36,683 nt of DNA from a virus. The position numbers and the translations under genes are program-made. The notes under the pieces were generated by a model, which worked only from the letters and a program-made list of their open reading frames with translations, was not told where the DNA came from and searched no databases. Below are positions 1 to 9,740 of this stretch, one piece after another. The stretch is from positions 1-36,683 of the IMG/VR virus record IMGVR_UViG_3300030333_003084; one strand, 5' to 3'. Each line of letters opens with the position of its first letter. The stretch's first letter is position 1.

Positions 1-3000
1 ACGTAAGACTACGGGAGTGGGATGGGAGACGGGGACAGCATCATCAGTAGCATTGCTATCTTTGTAGATAGCATCCTTGTCACTACTCGAGATGCCCATA
101 GTCTGAGCCGAGGCGTCATTCTTCAAGTCAGGGGCCAGTATCGCTGCAGTGTTATTGAAAGGAGAGATGTTCTCCCCCCTGTGCTGGTTAAGCAAAGGGG
201 TCCCAGGGAACATTGCTAGCATTGCTGTAGTGTCAAGTATTGCCGAGGAACCCATGTTCTCTCCCACGTGCTGCAAACCAGAGCAACCAGTAGGACCAGA
301 AGAGTAAGGGTGGGAGTAGAACTCCGTATAATCATTCTGAGTTCCATCATTGATATCCATCACCAGCCCACTGAAACCACCCCCGAAGTAGAGAGGGACA
401 CTATGGTCAGGACTTTCTTGCCCTCCCCTGAAGTAGGTCAAGGGCTCCCCGTAGACATTCCCTTGTGTTCTAACACCAGCGAACTCCATATTGAGACGAC
501 TGTAAAAATAAGTGGCTAATGGTATGGTGCTCCCTGCTTTAGGGAAGTCCTTGCTAGATTCGTCATAACCGAGATACCCTGCAACGCTAGAGGATGCTAT
601 CGGAGTAGCATAGATGTAATCCTTGTCATTGATAAACATCACACGCTTCTCGATGTAGGACTTGTAGGATGACTCAATGACATTGTGCCTCCCGACTGGT
701 CCGCCCAAGAACATACTATTGATAGCGAAATTCTGACTAGCGCCTGCACTATCAGTGTAGGACGCACTCCCTCTGTGTGCCTTAATAGCAACGTAATTGG
801 AGAACTGTGTAGTATTAGAGGGGGTTTGTGTGTTCAGTCCTTGTTGGATTTGACTGTTCAACTTCAAAGTATAGGTCTCGATATTAGGGAGGATGTGGTC
901 ACCTCGCCACCCAGTGAACCTCTTCCCTGTAAGATGACCTTTCCATTCACTAACATCTACAGGGTTGTTACTGCTATTCACGAGCAATGGAGTTCCGGTA
1001 TTGCTATTCGGGCCACTAGAACGTGTCTTGATGTTGAGGAGAGTGTAAGGGATGTACCCCACTTCCTTCTGCATACCACGGCTTAACTCATCTTTAGTCA
1101 GCATCTCCCTACCATTTCGAGTGTGAGACACGCAAGAACTGTAGAGGCCCAGGTCACGCCTTCTTTCAACAGTGAACAAGTTTTTCAAAGGAGTGACTTG
1201 ATTCTTATCGTTGAGTGTGGTGATTGTCACAGCCTGCTTCGCACCCTCACCTAGCCAGTCCTTGAAACTCTTACCATCAGTAGCATACATATCACTGATA
1301 TCTAATTTAGTGGGGGTATTCGGGTCTACATTAAAAGCAAGTTCAACAGCAGCAGCAATGACCTCATCAGTCAGGATAGTAGTCCAATTGAGGCTTGGGC
1401 TGATAATCACAGGGTCTGAAGATGTACCCTGAGCGCTATTCCAAGTGCTAGGACTGAAGGCATCCGTCACTCCGAAGAACTTGTGAGGGCCGTTGTGGTC
1501 ATTGGTGGTTCTCGAAGTATAACGTACCACAGTAGTAGTATTACCAGTGTCAGTGTAGGTCAATAGTCCACTTTCAGGGAAGCCTAGGAAACCAAGGATG
1601 TCGATGGCCTCCCCACCACCTCCACCGGCATATTGCTGCGTCTTGACAAAACGAGGTACCTCGTGATAGATACTACCGATAGTGAGAGTATCACCAGCCT
1701 TGGTGGTACTAGCAGCATAGCCATTCGCCGGAGACTTAACCCCCTTCCAGAGATTGCCTCTCCATGATTGGCTTGTGGGGTAGTCATTCCTGTCTGGGTG
1801 GCCACTTCCCCTCATGTGCTTGCCTATGGTGAACCCACCTTGTGATACGTCACGGTCATCGAAATGAATGATTATCTCATTCTCTAGAGTTGGAGGTAAT
1901 TGGGTATCTTTGCCCGAGAATGGTTTCCCTGGTTCTCGATAAAGCAAACGTATGACATAGTCTCTACCCCTGTGGTCTCTGAATTGGAAACCGTAGATTT
2001 CCTGGTCTGTGACATTGTTGCGCTCAGTGCTAGGGATGTAAGCAGAATAAGCCGAAGGGCCAGCATCATTGTAGATGTTATCGAATCTACCACCCTTGTT
2101 ATCATCTCCGAAACCCCATTTACCGGCATCAGGGGCCCAACCTGGGACACCACTAGCGACTAACCCTCCGAAGTTAATACGAGCCTGTGCCTTAGTACCT
2201 GTCCTTAACCCCTCAATTAGTTTCATCGTCTGCCCTTGTGATTCAAAGGACTCATCGAAAACGGTGTTAGCCATTCTTCCAGTAGTCATCTCAGTGTTAC
2301 TATCCCTATCTGAGCCTTCCACAGTAGATTCATAGCCCAAATGGAGACTGCTGACCAGTTCATCTTCCTCATCATCAGTAGGGACTAACTGCCGGAGAGT
2401 AGTGATAGGAGCGAAGGGCCTCCCATTCTTATTGATAGGCATAGGTGCAGGATGCATATTTTCATCCTCCCCTTCTTGTGGGAGGCACCATGTATTACGG
2501 AACCTACCACCTTGCCCGATAAGATACTCAGGCTTGTAAGGGCTCTGCCCCTTGCTGTTATCTAGCCAAGCGCAGAAGTTCCTTCCTGACGCTCCAGGAA
2601 TTGTGCTATGAATGATGACGCTATATCCTTCGTTCCCGTCCAAGTCTTTCACGGAACGACCTATGTGTGCTCTTAGATATCCCATGTGAGTACCACGGTC
2701 ATTCGTGGTAGCGGAAACGGTATCCCAGAAAGCCGCAGGGTCATGCGCTGACCCACCATCTTTAGTAGCCTGCAATGCAGCCCCTTGGTTTATCTGCCTG
2801 ACTATCTCCTCTGCTGCAGACAGGGTATCTGAAACACCATCCTTGATTGCCACCTCACCGAAATCAATGGTGAGCCTTCTGACGAAGTCCATGTTTTTCC
2901 AATGTGGTAAATTGTCTAATCGAGTCTCAGCATGATTGGAAAGGTCATGTGGTGTGTTCCTGATACCTTTCAAGCATAAGAAAGCGGGGATGACTCTCGT

Positions 3001-6000
3001 CCCATCTGGGGTATCAAATAGTGTAGTGTTATAATTCCAATTATCTGCACTCTCCCTAGTGGTCTCTTCATGACGACCCTCTGCTGAAGAAGGGCTCACG
3101 GCTCCCTCTTCTAAGCGTCCTGTGGCTCCTTCTATGCTGGAACTACCATAAGTGACATGGTGTGTATGGGTATCATTCCTATTGATAGACCAAGTTGGCT
3201 CTGCAACTTGAGCCAGACCTGCAGGGTTGAGAAGATAATATGACTGGTGAGCGTAAGCACTCTCCACGAAAGATGAGCGGTTGCTGGTGTTTATCTGGCT
3301 CTTGAAACCAGCAGCGACGTCCAACCCATTTATCTCAGGGGTGGTTTGACTCGTTTGCACTTGCATATAGAGGTCATGGAAAGCAATGAACTCCTTGTCA
3401 TGCGCCACATCATAGAGAAGGACCCTCGCGTGGCCATCAGTATCCAAGTAAGGGTCTACATATGCTACTATAGGGGCACTCGCTGCTGAGTAACCTAACT
3501 GCTGCCAGTTCAAGGACACTGTTTTATTCACATGCTGAGCGAAATTCACCGCAGTTTCTCTACAAGTATCCCCAATCAGGAAGTTCTCTAGAGGTAGAGT
3601 ACTGTTGGCCTCAGTAGTGAGAGCCCCCTCCCCGCCATTGAAACCATTCCATACCTGGAATTGATTGAAGACGCCTCGTGACTTGCAGAAGAGGCCATCT
3701 ATCGCGTGGGGATTCGTGTAATGCATATTCATCCATACAGTATCACCATGCCGCAGTCCACCTGGGGCATAAGGGTAATTCCAAGTACGGTTCAACTGAT
3801 GTGTGGGTTGAGTGGTGTTACTCACTATCACTAATTCCTCCCCCAAGGCTGGAGGAGTCCCTTGCCCGCTTATCGTAATGGTATTAGCAGAAGTCCAATG
3901 ATTGTGAGTGAAAGTCCATGTGGTCCCATCCTTCACACGGATGGCCGTAAAAGTCGTAGTCGCATTCTTAGTTATGGGAATTGTGTCACTCTCTATATTT
4001 AGATTGTAATTGCCACTACCTAAGTTTGATACTGCTACGACCTTGAGCGATGCAGTTTTGGTTTGAATCTTCCGAGCGTGAGGGTTGGTGACTGGTCCAG
4101 CCTTGAACTCTACAGCGCTGACATGCTGTCGTAACCCGTAATCTATGTTCCCACCCTGAGTCTGAACATTACCCCTGTCGTAATAGAAGGGCCTACGGAA
4201 TTCACGTGCACTGGAGAGGGACCTGCTATCATCTCGCAACGGAGCACCAGTGAAATCAAAGAAGGGTGTCAACGAAAGGACAGTACCGCTTTCCAAGCCA
4301 TCGAAGAACCCACTGCTCTGCTCTTCAATCTCTATGTAGTCATTAGAATAATCCCCTATCTTGTAGATTAATGCCCACTCTCCGTTCGGGCGGAAGACCC
4401 GTCTGAACACAGGCATGCCACGCATGCCACGATACATCCTCTCACCAGACCAACCATCATCCGTATCCAAAGAACCTGAAGACGTGCTTGTTTCTAGGTC
4501 AGTGTTCTCAGGAAACCTGTCTGCTACGTCATCGACATACAAGCGTGACCTAGTGGAACGCTCGAAATTAGTCCAACCTACCCCCACACTACCTAGGAAA
4601 TTAGTGGTGCCTGTGGTTATTGCTCCGGGGTAGCGTGTGAGACTGAAACGGACATAATTGACGCCATGACCCCAGCCACGCACCTTAATCTTGGCATTCA
4701 CACTAGTAGGCCCTACTATGTTACTCACTAGATAGAAGTTCTTTCCAGACACCGTAGTAGGCCATGACTGGGTTGCTTCCATAGAACCATTATGACCGTT
4801 CTCGTGGTTTATGGCTGCTATCAATTGCGTGACGAAGACAGTGCTCCAAGTCGCATCACCAGGGTCAGTGAAGACGACCTTGACTCTATTCTGGTCATCC
4901 AAATCTCCTGTAGCCACCCCTGCGGCTGTCGCATAAGGGACGTATATCTTCTCTAGACCTGCAGCATCCACGATGTAAATCTCTGCATCACCGAACATGC
5001 TATTATCAGGCCAATCATCCGAGTCTGAATCGGACCCAGTATCAATAGTCACATGCATGTAAGACCGAGTGGGAGGGCTCACTTCCCCAAGTTTAACAGC
5101 CATTACAGACTTCCCATCTTGGAGTCTAGTATGGTAAGGGCCTTCGACGTCTCTATCAGCAGGATAATGGTCAGAAGGTCTACGACCAACAGGGTTAGGG
5201 GCCCAACTGTGGGCTGTCATGGTCGCATCCAGATGTAATTTCATGCTGTTGTCTGGCCCAGGGAAGATACCATTACTAGGGTCATTGAAGAACTGATTGG
5301 CAAAGACAGGTATCTCTACCATAGCACGAGTGCTAGAGTATTGTGTCCCCAATTGATAGTCATGGGAAACCCCACCCAGTTGCTGAAAGAGCCTATCATT
5401 CAAAGTGGTACCATCAGGGATAATACTGTCTTCAGTGAACTTACTGTCAACGATGATTGCATCTCCTTCTATTACACCCATGACTGTATTCCAAGCAGAG
5501 AAACTGTCATACTCCTTCCCATCGGCATCTACGAAACGCCCTGTCCCTAGATGCCCAGTACCAGCATGGAAGTAGAACTTGTTACTGTCTAACTTGTAAT
5601 ACTCCACACTTGCCCCACTAGGTAGGTAGAATCTACCACGTGGTGGGAAGGAAGCCGCGGGTTGTATCGAATCAGGTACGTTATTAATACCAGTCGAGTT
5701 GTTCAGCGGGAGGGTGTCCACATAGGTACTAGCCACAAGTCGGACCATCGTAGCCCCATCTCTCCTTGAAGACCAACCTAGTCGAGACAACGTGCTCTTA
5801 TCCCAAGTTGGTTGGGTCAAGACCGCCCCTTGTCCAGGCCCACCTAGAGTGACACTCACCACAGGTGCATCAGGACTAATCTCTTTCACTATAGTAGAGT
5901 CAGGTGCACCCTCTCCACTGTAGTTTGCCTCCATGGAGGCCACATCATCCATTAACCCTCTGACGCTCAAATCGACATAGTCGCCACTTTCATCTTCTAC

Positions 6001-8541
6001 TACTTTGAAGTCTGAGATTCGACCGTTCATCATTAAGAAGTTGATAGCAAAGAGAGAAGGGTCATTGGTCGAGGTGTTGTATTTACTGAGTTGCATGGTT
6101 CTAGCCCTATCTGAAGGGTGCATGACAACATAGTGCCTCTGCCTTTTTGTATAGTTAATAATAACATCATAGACCTCGAACAGATGATTACTGAGGTTGT
6201 TCTCTCCCTTGTTGCCGTCTACAGCGCCACGCCTGAAGAATTGGTGAGAGCCCATATCTGACGTGGCTTCAGAATTATTAGGGACAGATAACATACGATG
6301 GTAGACTGATGGGTGAGTGGTGTTATCAGCATGGGCTGCAAGAACTGGGCGAGGTATATCCTGCCCGTAATCATTAGCCACTCGGGGTGTGTAATTTGAC
6401 GGAATGCGACTCAAGTCCAACTCTACTTCATTGAGTTGCCCTCCTGTGTTATCACCCACCAATGAATAATTAGACAACTCCATGGGAGAGTCTCTCAAAC
6501 GAGACTTATGGAACTCAATCACACCACCAGGAGCATGGATGAGTCGCCCTGCTGAGATGGCCGATGCTATGGTGGCTGCCACTCTTTTCCCGTTGATGAC
6601 TGTACCACCATGAGGGACAGTCTTCTCTACAAGCAGAGCAGGCCCTGCCATGCCCATGGTCCCGCCAGTCAAATCAATCGCACTGTAATGAATCTCCACT
6701 AGAGGGAAGTCATTGTCACCAGTCTCCAAGACAGCCACTCGACTCTCTGTCTCTGGCGTTAGGTGGAGATTGTATGCAGTATCAGATGCAGTGACACCAT
6801 CAATAGGTACACCCTTCAGCAAGAAAGGTAGAGGGTCGAATGTCGACCCACCAATGGCGATGATGGTATCATGGGCTGGGTTGAGAGAGGCTCGCCCGTT
6901 CCTAACTACAGCGTTGGCCTTACTAGAAGAGCGAATTGCAGAAGGAGGGAGACCAGTACCATCCTTGTAGACCTTCACAGGGGCATTGATGGACAATTGA
7001 GAAACTAACGAAGTGGTCTGGCTATCGAAGGCGAACTCACCAGCATCTGCAATACCATCCATAGTACGCGTGACTGTAGCACCATTCGGGTCAGGGAGTC
7101 GAGTGAGATAGTCATGGCCTGTGAGCACATTTAGATTGTGCAGACCACTATGCCCTACCTTGAACTTGTCATCAACACCCCAATTTCCACTGGAGACAGA
7201 GAATGGGTTAGTAGAGTCATTGACACTCATTGAACTACCAATACAGAACCCATGGAAACCATAAGGCCCTTCATCAACCACTGTGATTCCAGCACTGTCT
7301 ATGGCCTGAGAACCAGTACCGTGAATTTGCACACCTGTGGAGTCTCCTGTATCCACTAACAGGTCAGATTTGACTAGAACGAAAGTGCTGTCATGAGCAA
7401 GGCGGTTGGCACTATCATAAGCAGTACGAGGATGTAAAAGACCTCTCTCACCAGTATTAGCATTAGTATCGAAATCGAGATGAATACTCTCAACCACTAT
7501 CTGGTCATTGTAAGTGCTCATTGACTTGATACGACACCGCTCAGGGGGCTTATTGTTAGGTAAGCCCGTCTTTATGTCAGTGCCGGTAGGATTGATGATG
7601 ATATTCCATGCATAGTGAGTCTTGCTTATCGTCTGTGAACCACCACTATGTGCATTGTTCTGCACTTGATAGGTACCCAACGAGGGAGTGAGATACTGCC
7701 CTTTTAGAGTGTCATTCTTCCCGCTCATAACCCGGTAGAGTCTCTGTATTGTGCTTTCATTCAGTTGTAGAGTGGTAGCACCAGCACTTGCATTACCTAG
7801 GATGTGAAAAACCTCGCTATCTATTTCCTGACTAGACTCGAACCTCCACAGACCGAGTGTCCTACTTGAGTTCAAAAAAGGGCGAGGGGTGATACTATCT
7901 ACATCAGTGTCTTTAGTCCAATGCACACTCTCGATATACCCTCTGTATTCACCACCCTTGCCCCCTATGAGAATATCAGTAGAGTCAGCAATACATCTCT
8001 TCACGTTCTTGAAAGTCTTTCTGGCTACTAACTCACCATTGACGAATAGATACAGAGCCTTTCTAGTGAAGAGACCTGCTACGTACAATAGTTCTCGACT
8101 GTTCCTAGAAATATCATTATCGCCAATAGATGCATGAGCGTCACTAGGGAAGAGCAAACCCTCGTGCCCTGTACCACTTGCCACTGCAGATGCTACAGAT
8201 TCCTTCGTCCCCTCACCATCATCACTATGGGTCCAGACGGTAAAACTAGCAGGTCCTGGTGCCCCAGGGGTCCCTATGGAAAGAGAGAAGAGATTTTCCT
8301 TTGAAGCGATAACGCCACCACAATCTGGCTTTACCCACGCTTCTACTGAGAAGTTACCCAAGTTATCGAGGATGCTATTACGCTCTCGTGCATCCCGCTG
8401 GCTTTGCCCAATGAGAGCACGAGAAGAGCGAGCATCCCCGAACTTCAGACCAGTGGTCCTGAAGTCCACAGTGGGACAAATGATAGAGTCACTGACTCCA
8501 TTGAAATACACACTAGTAGATGTCTTGCCATATAACGACAC
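1..8541 (-). CDS. Giant tail fibre/adhesin-like protein with N-terminal LamG domain (C-terminus off window)
   Basis: An open frame with no stop codon runs from about 8541 to the window edge, at least 2847 codons. I translated several stretches by hand and the lines I checked are free of stops. Residues about 60-230 look like a LamG/concanavalin A-like jelly roll: FSVEAWVKP, then LYVAGLF, LYLFVNGELVA, ILIGGKGGEYRGYIESV and GLWRFE, in the usual strand order. The rest is rich in Ser, Thr, Asn, Gly and Asp and poor in Cys, as in long fibres; I recognise no further catalytic domain. It follows the tape measure and a tail-tip-like gene, the usual place for receptor-binding proteins, so host-surface glycan binding is the likely job (inference). 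The start is uncertain. GTG at 8541 has GGGG eight bases upstream; TTG at 8547 overlaps the previous TGA. No ATG is available near the junction. Confidence 0.85.
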   Translation of the reverse strand, partial: MSLYGKTSTSVYFNGVSDSIICPTVDFRTTGLKFGDARSSRALIGQSQRDARERNSILDNLGNFSVEAWVKPDCGGVIASKENLFSLSIGTPGAPGPASFTVWTHSDDGEGTKESVASAVASGTGHEGLLFPSDAHASIGDNDISRNSRELLYVAGLFTRKALYLFVNGELVARKTFKNVKRCIADSTDILIGGKGGEYRGYIESVHWTKDTDVDSITPRPFLNSSRTLGLWRFESSQEIDSEVFHILGNASAGATTLQLNESTIQRLYRVMSGKNDTLKGQYLTPSLGTYQVQNNAHSGGSQTISKTHYAWNIIINPTGTDIKTGLPNNKPPERCRIKSMSTYNDQIVVESIHLDFDTNANTGERGLLHPRTAYDSANRLAHDSTFVLVKSDLLVDTGDSTGVQIHGTGSQAIDSAGITVVDEGPYGFHGFCIGSSMSVNDSTNPFSVSSGNWGVDDKFKVGHSGLHNLNVLTGHDYLTRLPDPNGATVTRTMDGIADAGEFAFDSQTTSLVSQLSINAPVKVYKDGTGLPPSAIRSSSKANAVVRNGRASLNPAHDTIIAIGGSTFDPLPFLLKGVPIDGVTASDTAYNLHLTPETESRVAVLETGDNDFPLVEIHYSAIDLTGGTMGMAGPALLVEKTVPHGGTVINGKRVAATIASAISAGRLIHAPGGVIEFHKSRLRDSPMELSNYSLVGDNTGGQLNEVELDLSRIPSNYTPRVANDYGQDIPRPVLAAHADNTTHPSVYHRMLSVPNNSEATSDMGSHQFFRRGAVDGNKGENNLSNHLFEVYDVIINYTKRQRHYVVMHPSDRARTMQLSKYNTSTNDPSLFAINFLMMNGRISDFKVVEDESGDYVDLSVRGLMDDVASMEANYSGEGAPDSTIVKEISPDAPVVSVTLGGPGQGAVLTQPTWDKSTLSRLGWSSRRDGATMVRLVASTYVDTLPLNNSTGINNVPDSIQPAASFPPRGRFYLPSGASVEYYKLDSNKFYFHAGTGHLGTGRFVDADGKEYDSFSAWNTVMGVIEGDAIIVDSKFTEDSIIPDGTTLNDRLFQQLGGVSHDYQLGTQYSSTRAMVEIPVFANQFFNDPSNGIFPGPDNSMKLHLDATMTAHSWAPNPVGRRPSDHYPADRDVEGPYHTRLQDGKSVMAVKLGEVSPPTRSYMHVTIDTGSDSDSDDWPDNSMFGDAEIYIVDAAGLEKIYVPYATAAGVATGDLDDQNRVKVVFTDPGDATWSTVFVTQLIAAINHENGHNGSMEATQSWPTTVSGKNFYLVSNIVGPTSVNAKIKVRGWGHGVNYVRFSLTRYPGAITTGTTNFLGSVGVGWTNFERSTRSRLYVDDVADRFPENTDLETSTSSGSLDTDDGWSGERMYRGMRGMPVFRRVFRPNGEWALIYKIGDYSNDYIEIEEQSSGFFDGLESGTVLSLTPFFDFTGAPLRDDSRSLSSAREFRRPFYYDRGNVQTQGGNIDYGLRQHVSAVEFKAGPVTNPHARKIQTKTASLKVVAVSNLGSGNYNLNIESDTIPITKNATTTFTAIRVKDGTTWTFTHNHWTSANTITISGQGTPPALGEELVIVSNTTQPTHQLNRTWNYPYAPGGLRHGDTVWMNMHYTNPHAIDGLFCKSRGVFNQFQVWNGFNGGEGALTTEANSTLPLENFLIGDTCRETAVNFAQHVNKTVSLNWQQLGYSAASAPIVAYVDPYLDTDGHARVLLYDVAHDKEFIAFHDLYMQVQTSQTTPEINGLDVAAGFKSQINTSNRSSFVESAYAHQSYYLLNPAGLAQVAEPTWSINRNDTHTHHVTYGSSSIEGATGRLEEGAVSPSSAEGRHEETTRESADNWNYNTTLFDTPDGTRVIPAFLCLKGIRNTPHDLSNHAETRLDNLPHWKNMDFVRRLTIDFGEVAIKDGVSDTLSAAEEIVRQINQGAALQATKDGGSAHDPAAFWDTVSATTNDRGTHMGYLRAHIGRSVKDLDGNEGYSVIIHSTIPGASGRNFCAWLDNSKGQSPYKPEYLIGQGGRFRNTWCLPQEGEDENMHPAPMPINKNGRPFAPITTLRQLVPTDDEEDELVSSLHLGYESTVEGSDRDSNTEMTTGRMANTVFDESFESQGQTMKLIEGLRTGTKAQARINFGGLVASGVPGWAPDAGKWGFGDDNKGGRFDNIYNDAGPSAYSAYIPSTERNNVTDQEIYGFQFRDHRGRDYVIRLLYREPGKPFSGKDTQLPPTLENEIIIHFDDRDVSQGGFTIGKHMRGSGHPDRNDYPTSQSWRGNLWKGVKSPANGYAASTTKAGDTLTIGSIYHEVPRFVKTQQYAGGGGGEAIDILGFLGFPESGLLTYTDTGNTTTVVRYTSRTTNDHNGPHKFFGVTDAFSPSTWNSAQGTSSDPVIISPSLNWTTILTDEVIAAAVELAFNVDPNTPTKLDISDMYATDGKSFKDWLGEGAKQAVTITTLNDKNQVTPLKNLFTVERRRDLGLYSSCVSHTRNGREMLTKDELSRGMQKEVGYIPYTLLNIKTRSSGPNSNTGTPLLVNSSNNPVDVSEWKGHLTGKRFTGWRGDHILPNIETYTLKLNSQIQQGLNTQTPSNTTQFSNYVAIKAHRGSASYTDSAGASQNFAINSMFLGGPVGRHNVIESSYKSYIEKRVMFINDKDYIYATPIASSSVAGYLGYDESSKDFPKAGSTIPLATYFYSRLNMEFAGVRTQGNVYGEPLTYFRGGQESPDHSVPLYFGGGFSGLVMDINDGTQNDYTEFYSHPYSSGPTGCSGLQHVGENMGSSAILDTTAMLAMFPGTPLLNQHRGENISPFNNTAAILAPDLKNDASAQTMGISSSDKDAIYKDSNATDDAVPVSHPTPVVLR

Positions 8542-8543
8542 AC

Positions 8544-9740
8544 TCAAATCCCCACTATCAAATCCAAAGGCATGAATGTCAGAGTGGCTGAATAGACAGT
8601 CTCCCCTGCAACATACTTGAAATCCATATCCACGAGAGTGCCTCTAATGCCAGTCTTGAACGCACCTTTCCCTGCAATCTCAAAAGGAGTGGCACTTGCA
8701 TCTTTGGTATTGGCATCTGCATCTTTAGCGAGATTCCTGAAACCTGTCCCATAGATGAAATTTCTAACGGAGTATTGATGTGGGCGTGTCTCATTGGTGG
8801 GACCATAGACATCAGTGATATTGTTGAAGGAGTTGTAAGGTATCTGAAGACCTACAATGTAATCGCTCTTCCACCCAGCAGCGTCTTCTTGTGCGAAGAA
8901 CTCCTCATCGAACTCCCAATCATCAGACCCTATACCACCGAAACCACCGAGAATGGAGTTATTGATGACAGTCGCTATTAGGTTCTGCAATTTATCACCT
9001 GCAGAATAACAGCCCTTGGCTTTGCCACCAGACATGGTTTCTATCCTTGGCATCACAGTATCACCATTATCGCCAGCAGAAGGGGTAGCATCCATCCTAT
9101 CACCCATGGGTCCTCGCTTGTTGGCTTGAGTGAACTTCAGCAGGCTCTGCTCGCCAGACACATCCCGGCGTCCAGTAGCCACTGTAGGTGTGAAAAATGT
9201 AGTAATGTCCGATTCAGCCGCTACAGCCTCCTTTATCTTCTGAGCGAGGTAGGCTCCTTTATCTGCGGCTGCTATCCCTGATGAGGTATCATCATCCATC
9301 GACACAGTGAGAATCCTATCACTTGCATTCCATGAATTAGAGCCAGTCGCTACCAACTTGATTGTTAGGGCCCAACCTGATGTGGTATTATTATTACCAA
9401 TTACGATGAAAGTAGCCCCATCCAAATTAGCACGAGTGACGAGGTCTGAGCCATCATCGACATCACCATCCATGTAACGCCCATCCCCATTGTCACTGAA
9501 ATCAATGAAACCAGAAGCATAATTCAATTGGAAATCAGAGTCCTTGCAATCATCATCCCTGAGTATGACATTCATTCTGAAAACAGCATTTACCAGATTC
9601 AAGTCAGTGGCTAGCCTCTCCCCTAGAATGGGTAAGGGTGTGGCTACTATAGCCCGCTTGATAGACCCGTCAAAATCGGTAGCCTCCAAATCTATGGTCT
9701 CACCATCACGCCTGACTAAGCGTATTGGTATCCCTGGCAT
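8544..9740 (-). CDS. Distal tail / tail-tip-like structural protein
   Basis: A 398-residue protein directly after the tape measure gene, with its ATG overlapping the tape measure stop (TAATG). No family is recognised by motif. The position between tape measure and fibre is that of the distal tail (Dit) or tail hub protein of siphoviruses, so that role is inferred from order alone. The N-terminus (PIRLVRRDGETIDLEATDFDG) is a compact beta-rich start plausible for a Dit-like tube domain. Residues about 105-220 form a separate Asp/Ser/Thr-rich module with the pattern YLAQKIKEAV followed by a variable stretch and a Gly-rich strand. A similar pattern occurs in the neck protein at 15105-16712 and in the fibre. 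The C-terminal part (VDMDFKYVAGETVYSATLTF) looks like strands that close a beta domain. No membrane segment or signal peptide is seen. Confidence 0.7.
   Translation of the reverse strand: MPGIPIRLVRRDGETIDLEATDFDGSIKRAIVATPLPILGERLATDLNLVNAVFRMNVILRDDDCKDSDFQLNYASGFIDFSDNGDGRYMDGDVDDGSDLVTRANLDGATFIVIGNNNTTSGWALTIKLVATGSNSWNASDRILTVSMDDDTSSGIAAADKGAYLAQKIKEAVAAESDITTFFTPTVATGRRDVSGEQSLLKFTQANKRGPMGDRMDATPSAGDNGDTVMPRIETMSGGKAKGCYSAGDKLQNLIATVINNSILGGFGGIGSDDWEFDEEFFAQEDAAGWKSDYIVGLQIPYNSFNNITDVYGPTNETRPHQYSVRNFIYGTGFRNLAKDADANTKDASATPFEIAGKGAFKTGIRGTLVDMDFKYVAGETVYSATLTFMPLDLIVGI

Noticed and set aside
685-1086. Plus-strand ORF in the left region (and many like it over 1-8500)
   Set aside because: It overlaps the continuous minus-strand fibre frame, and its translation is a shadow with no ribosome site or family resemblance.
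1584-2153. Two minus-strand ORFs of 73 and 89 codons in a different frame from the fibre gene
   Set aside because: They lie within the open fibre frame, and the fibre reading is long and stop-free. Short overlapping ORFs are expected by chance.
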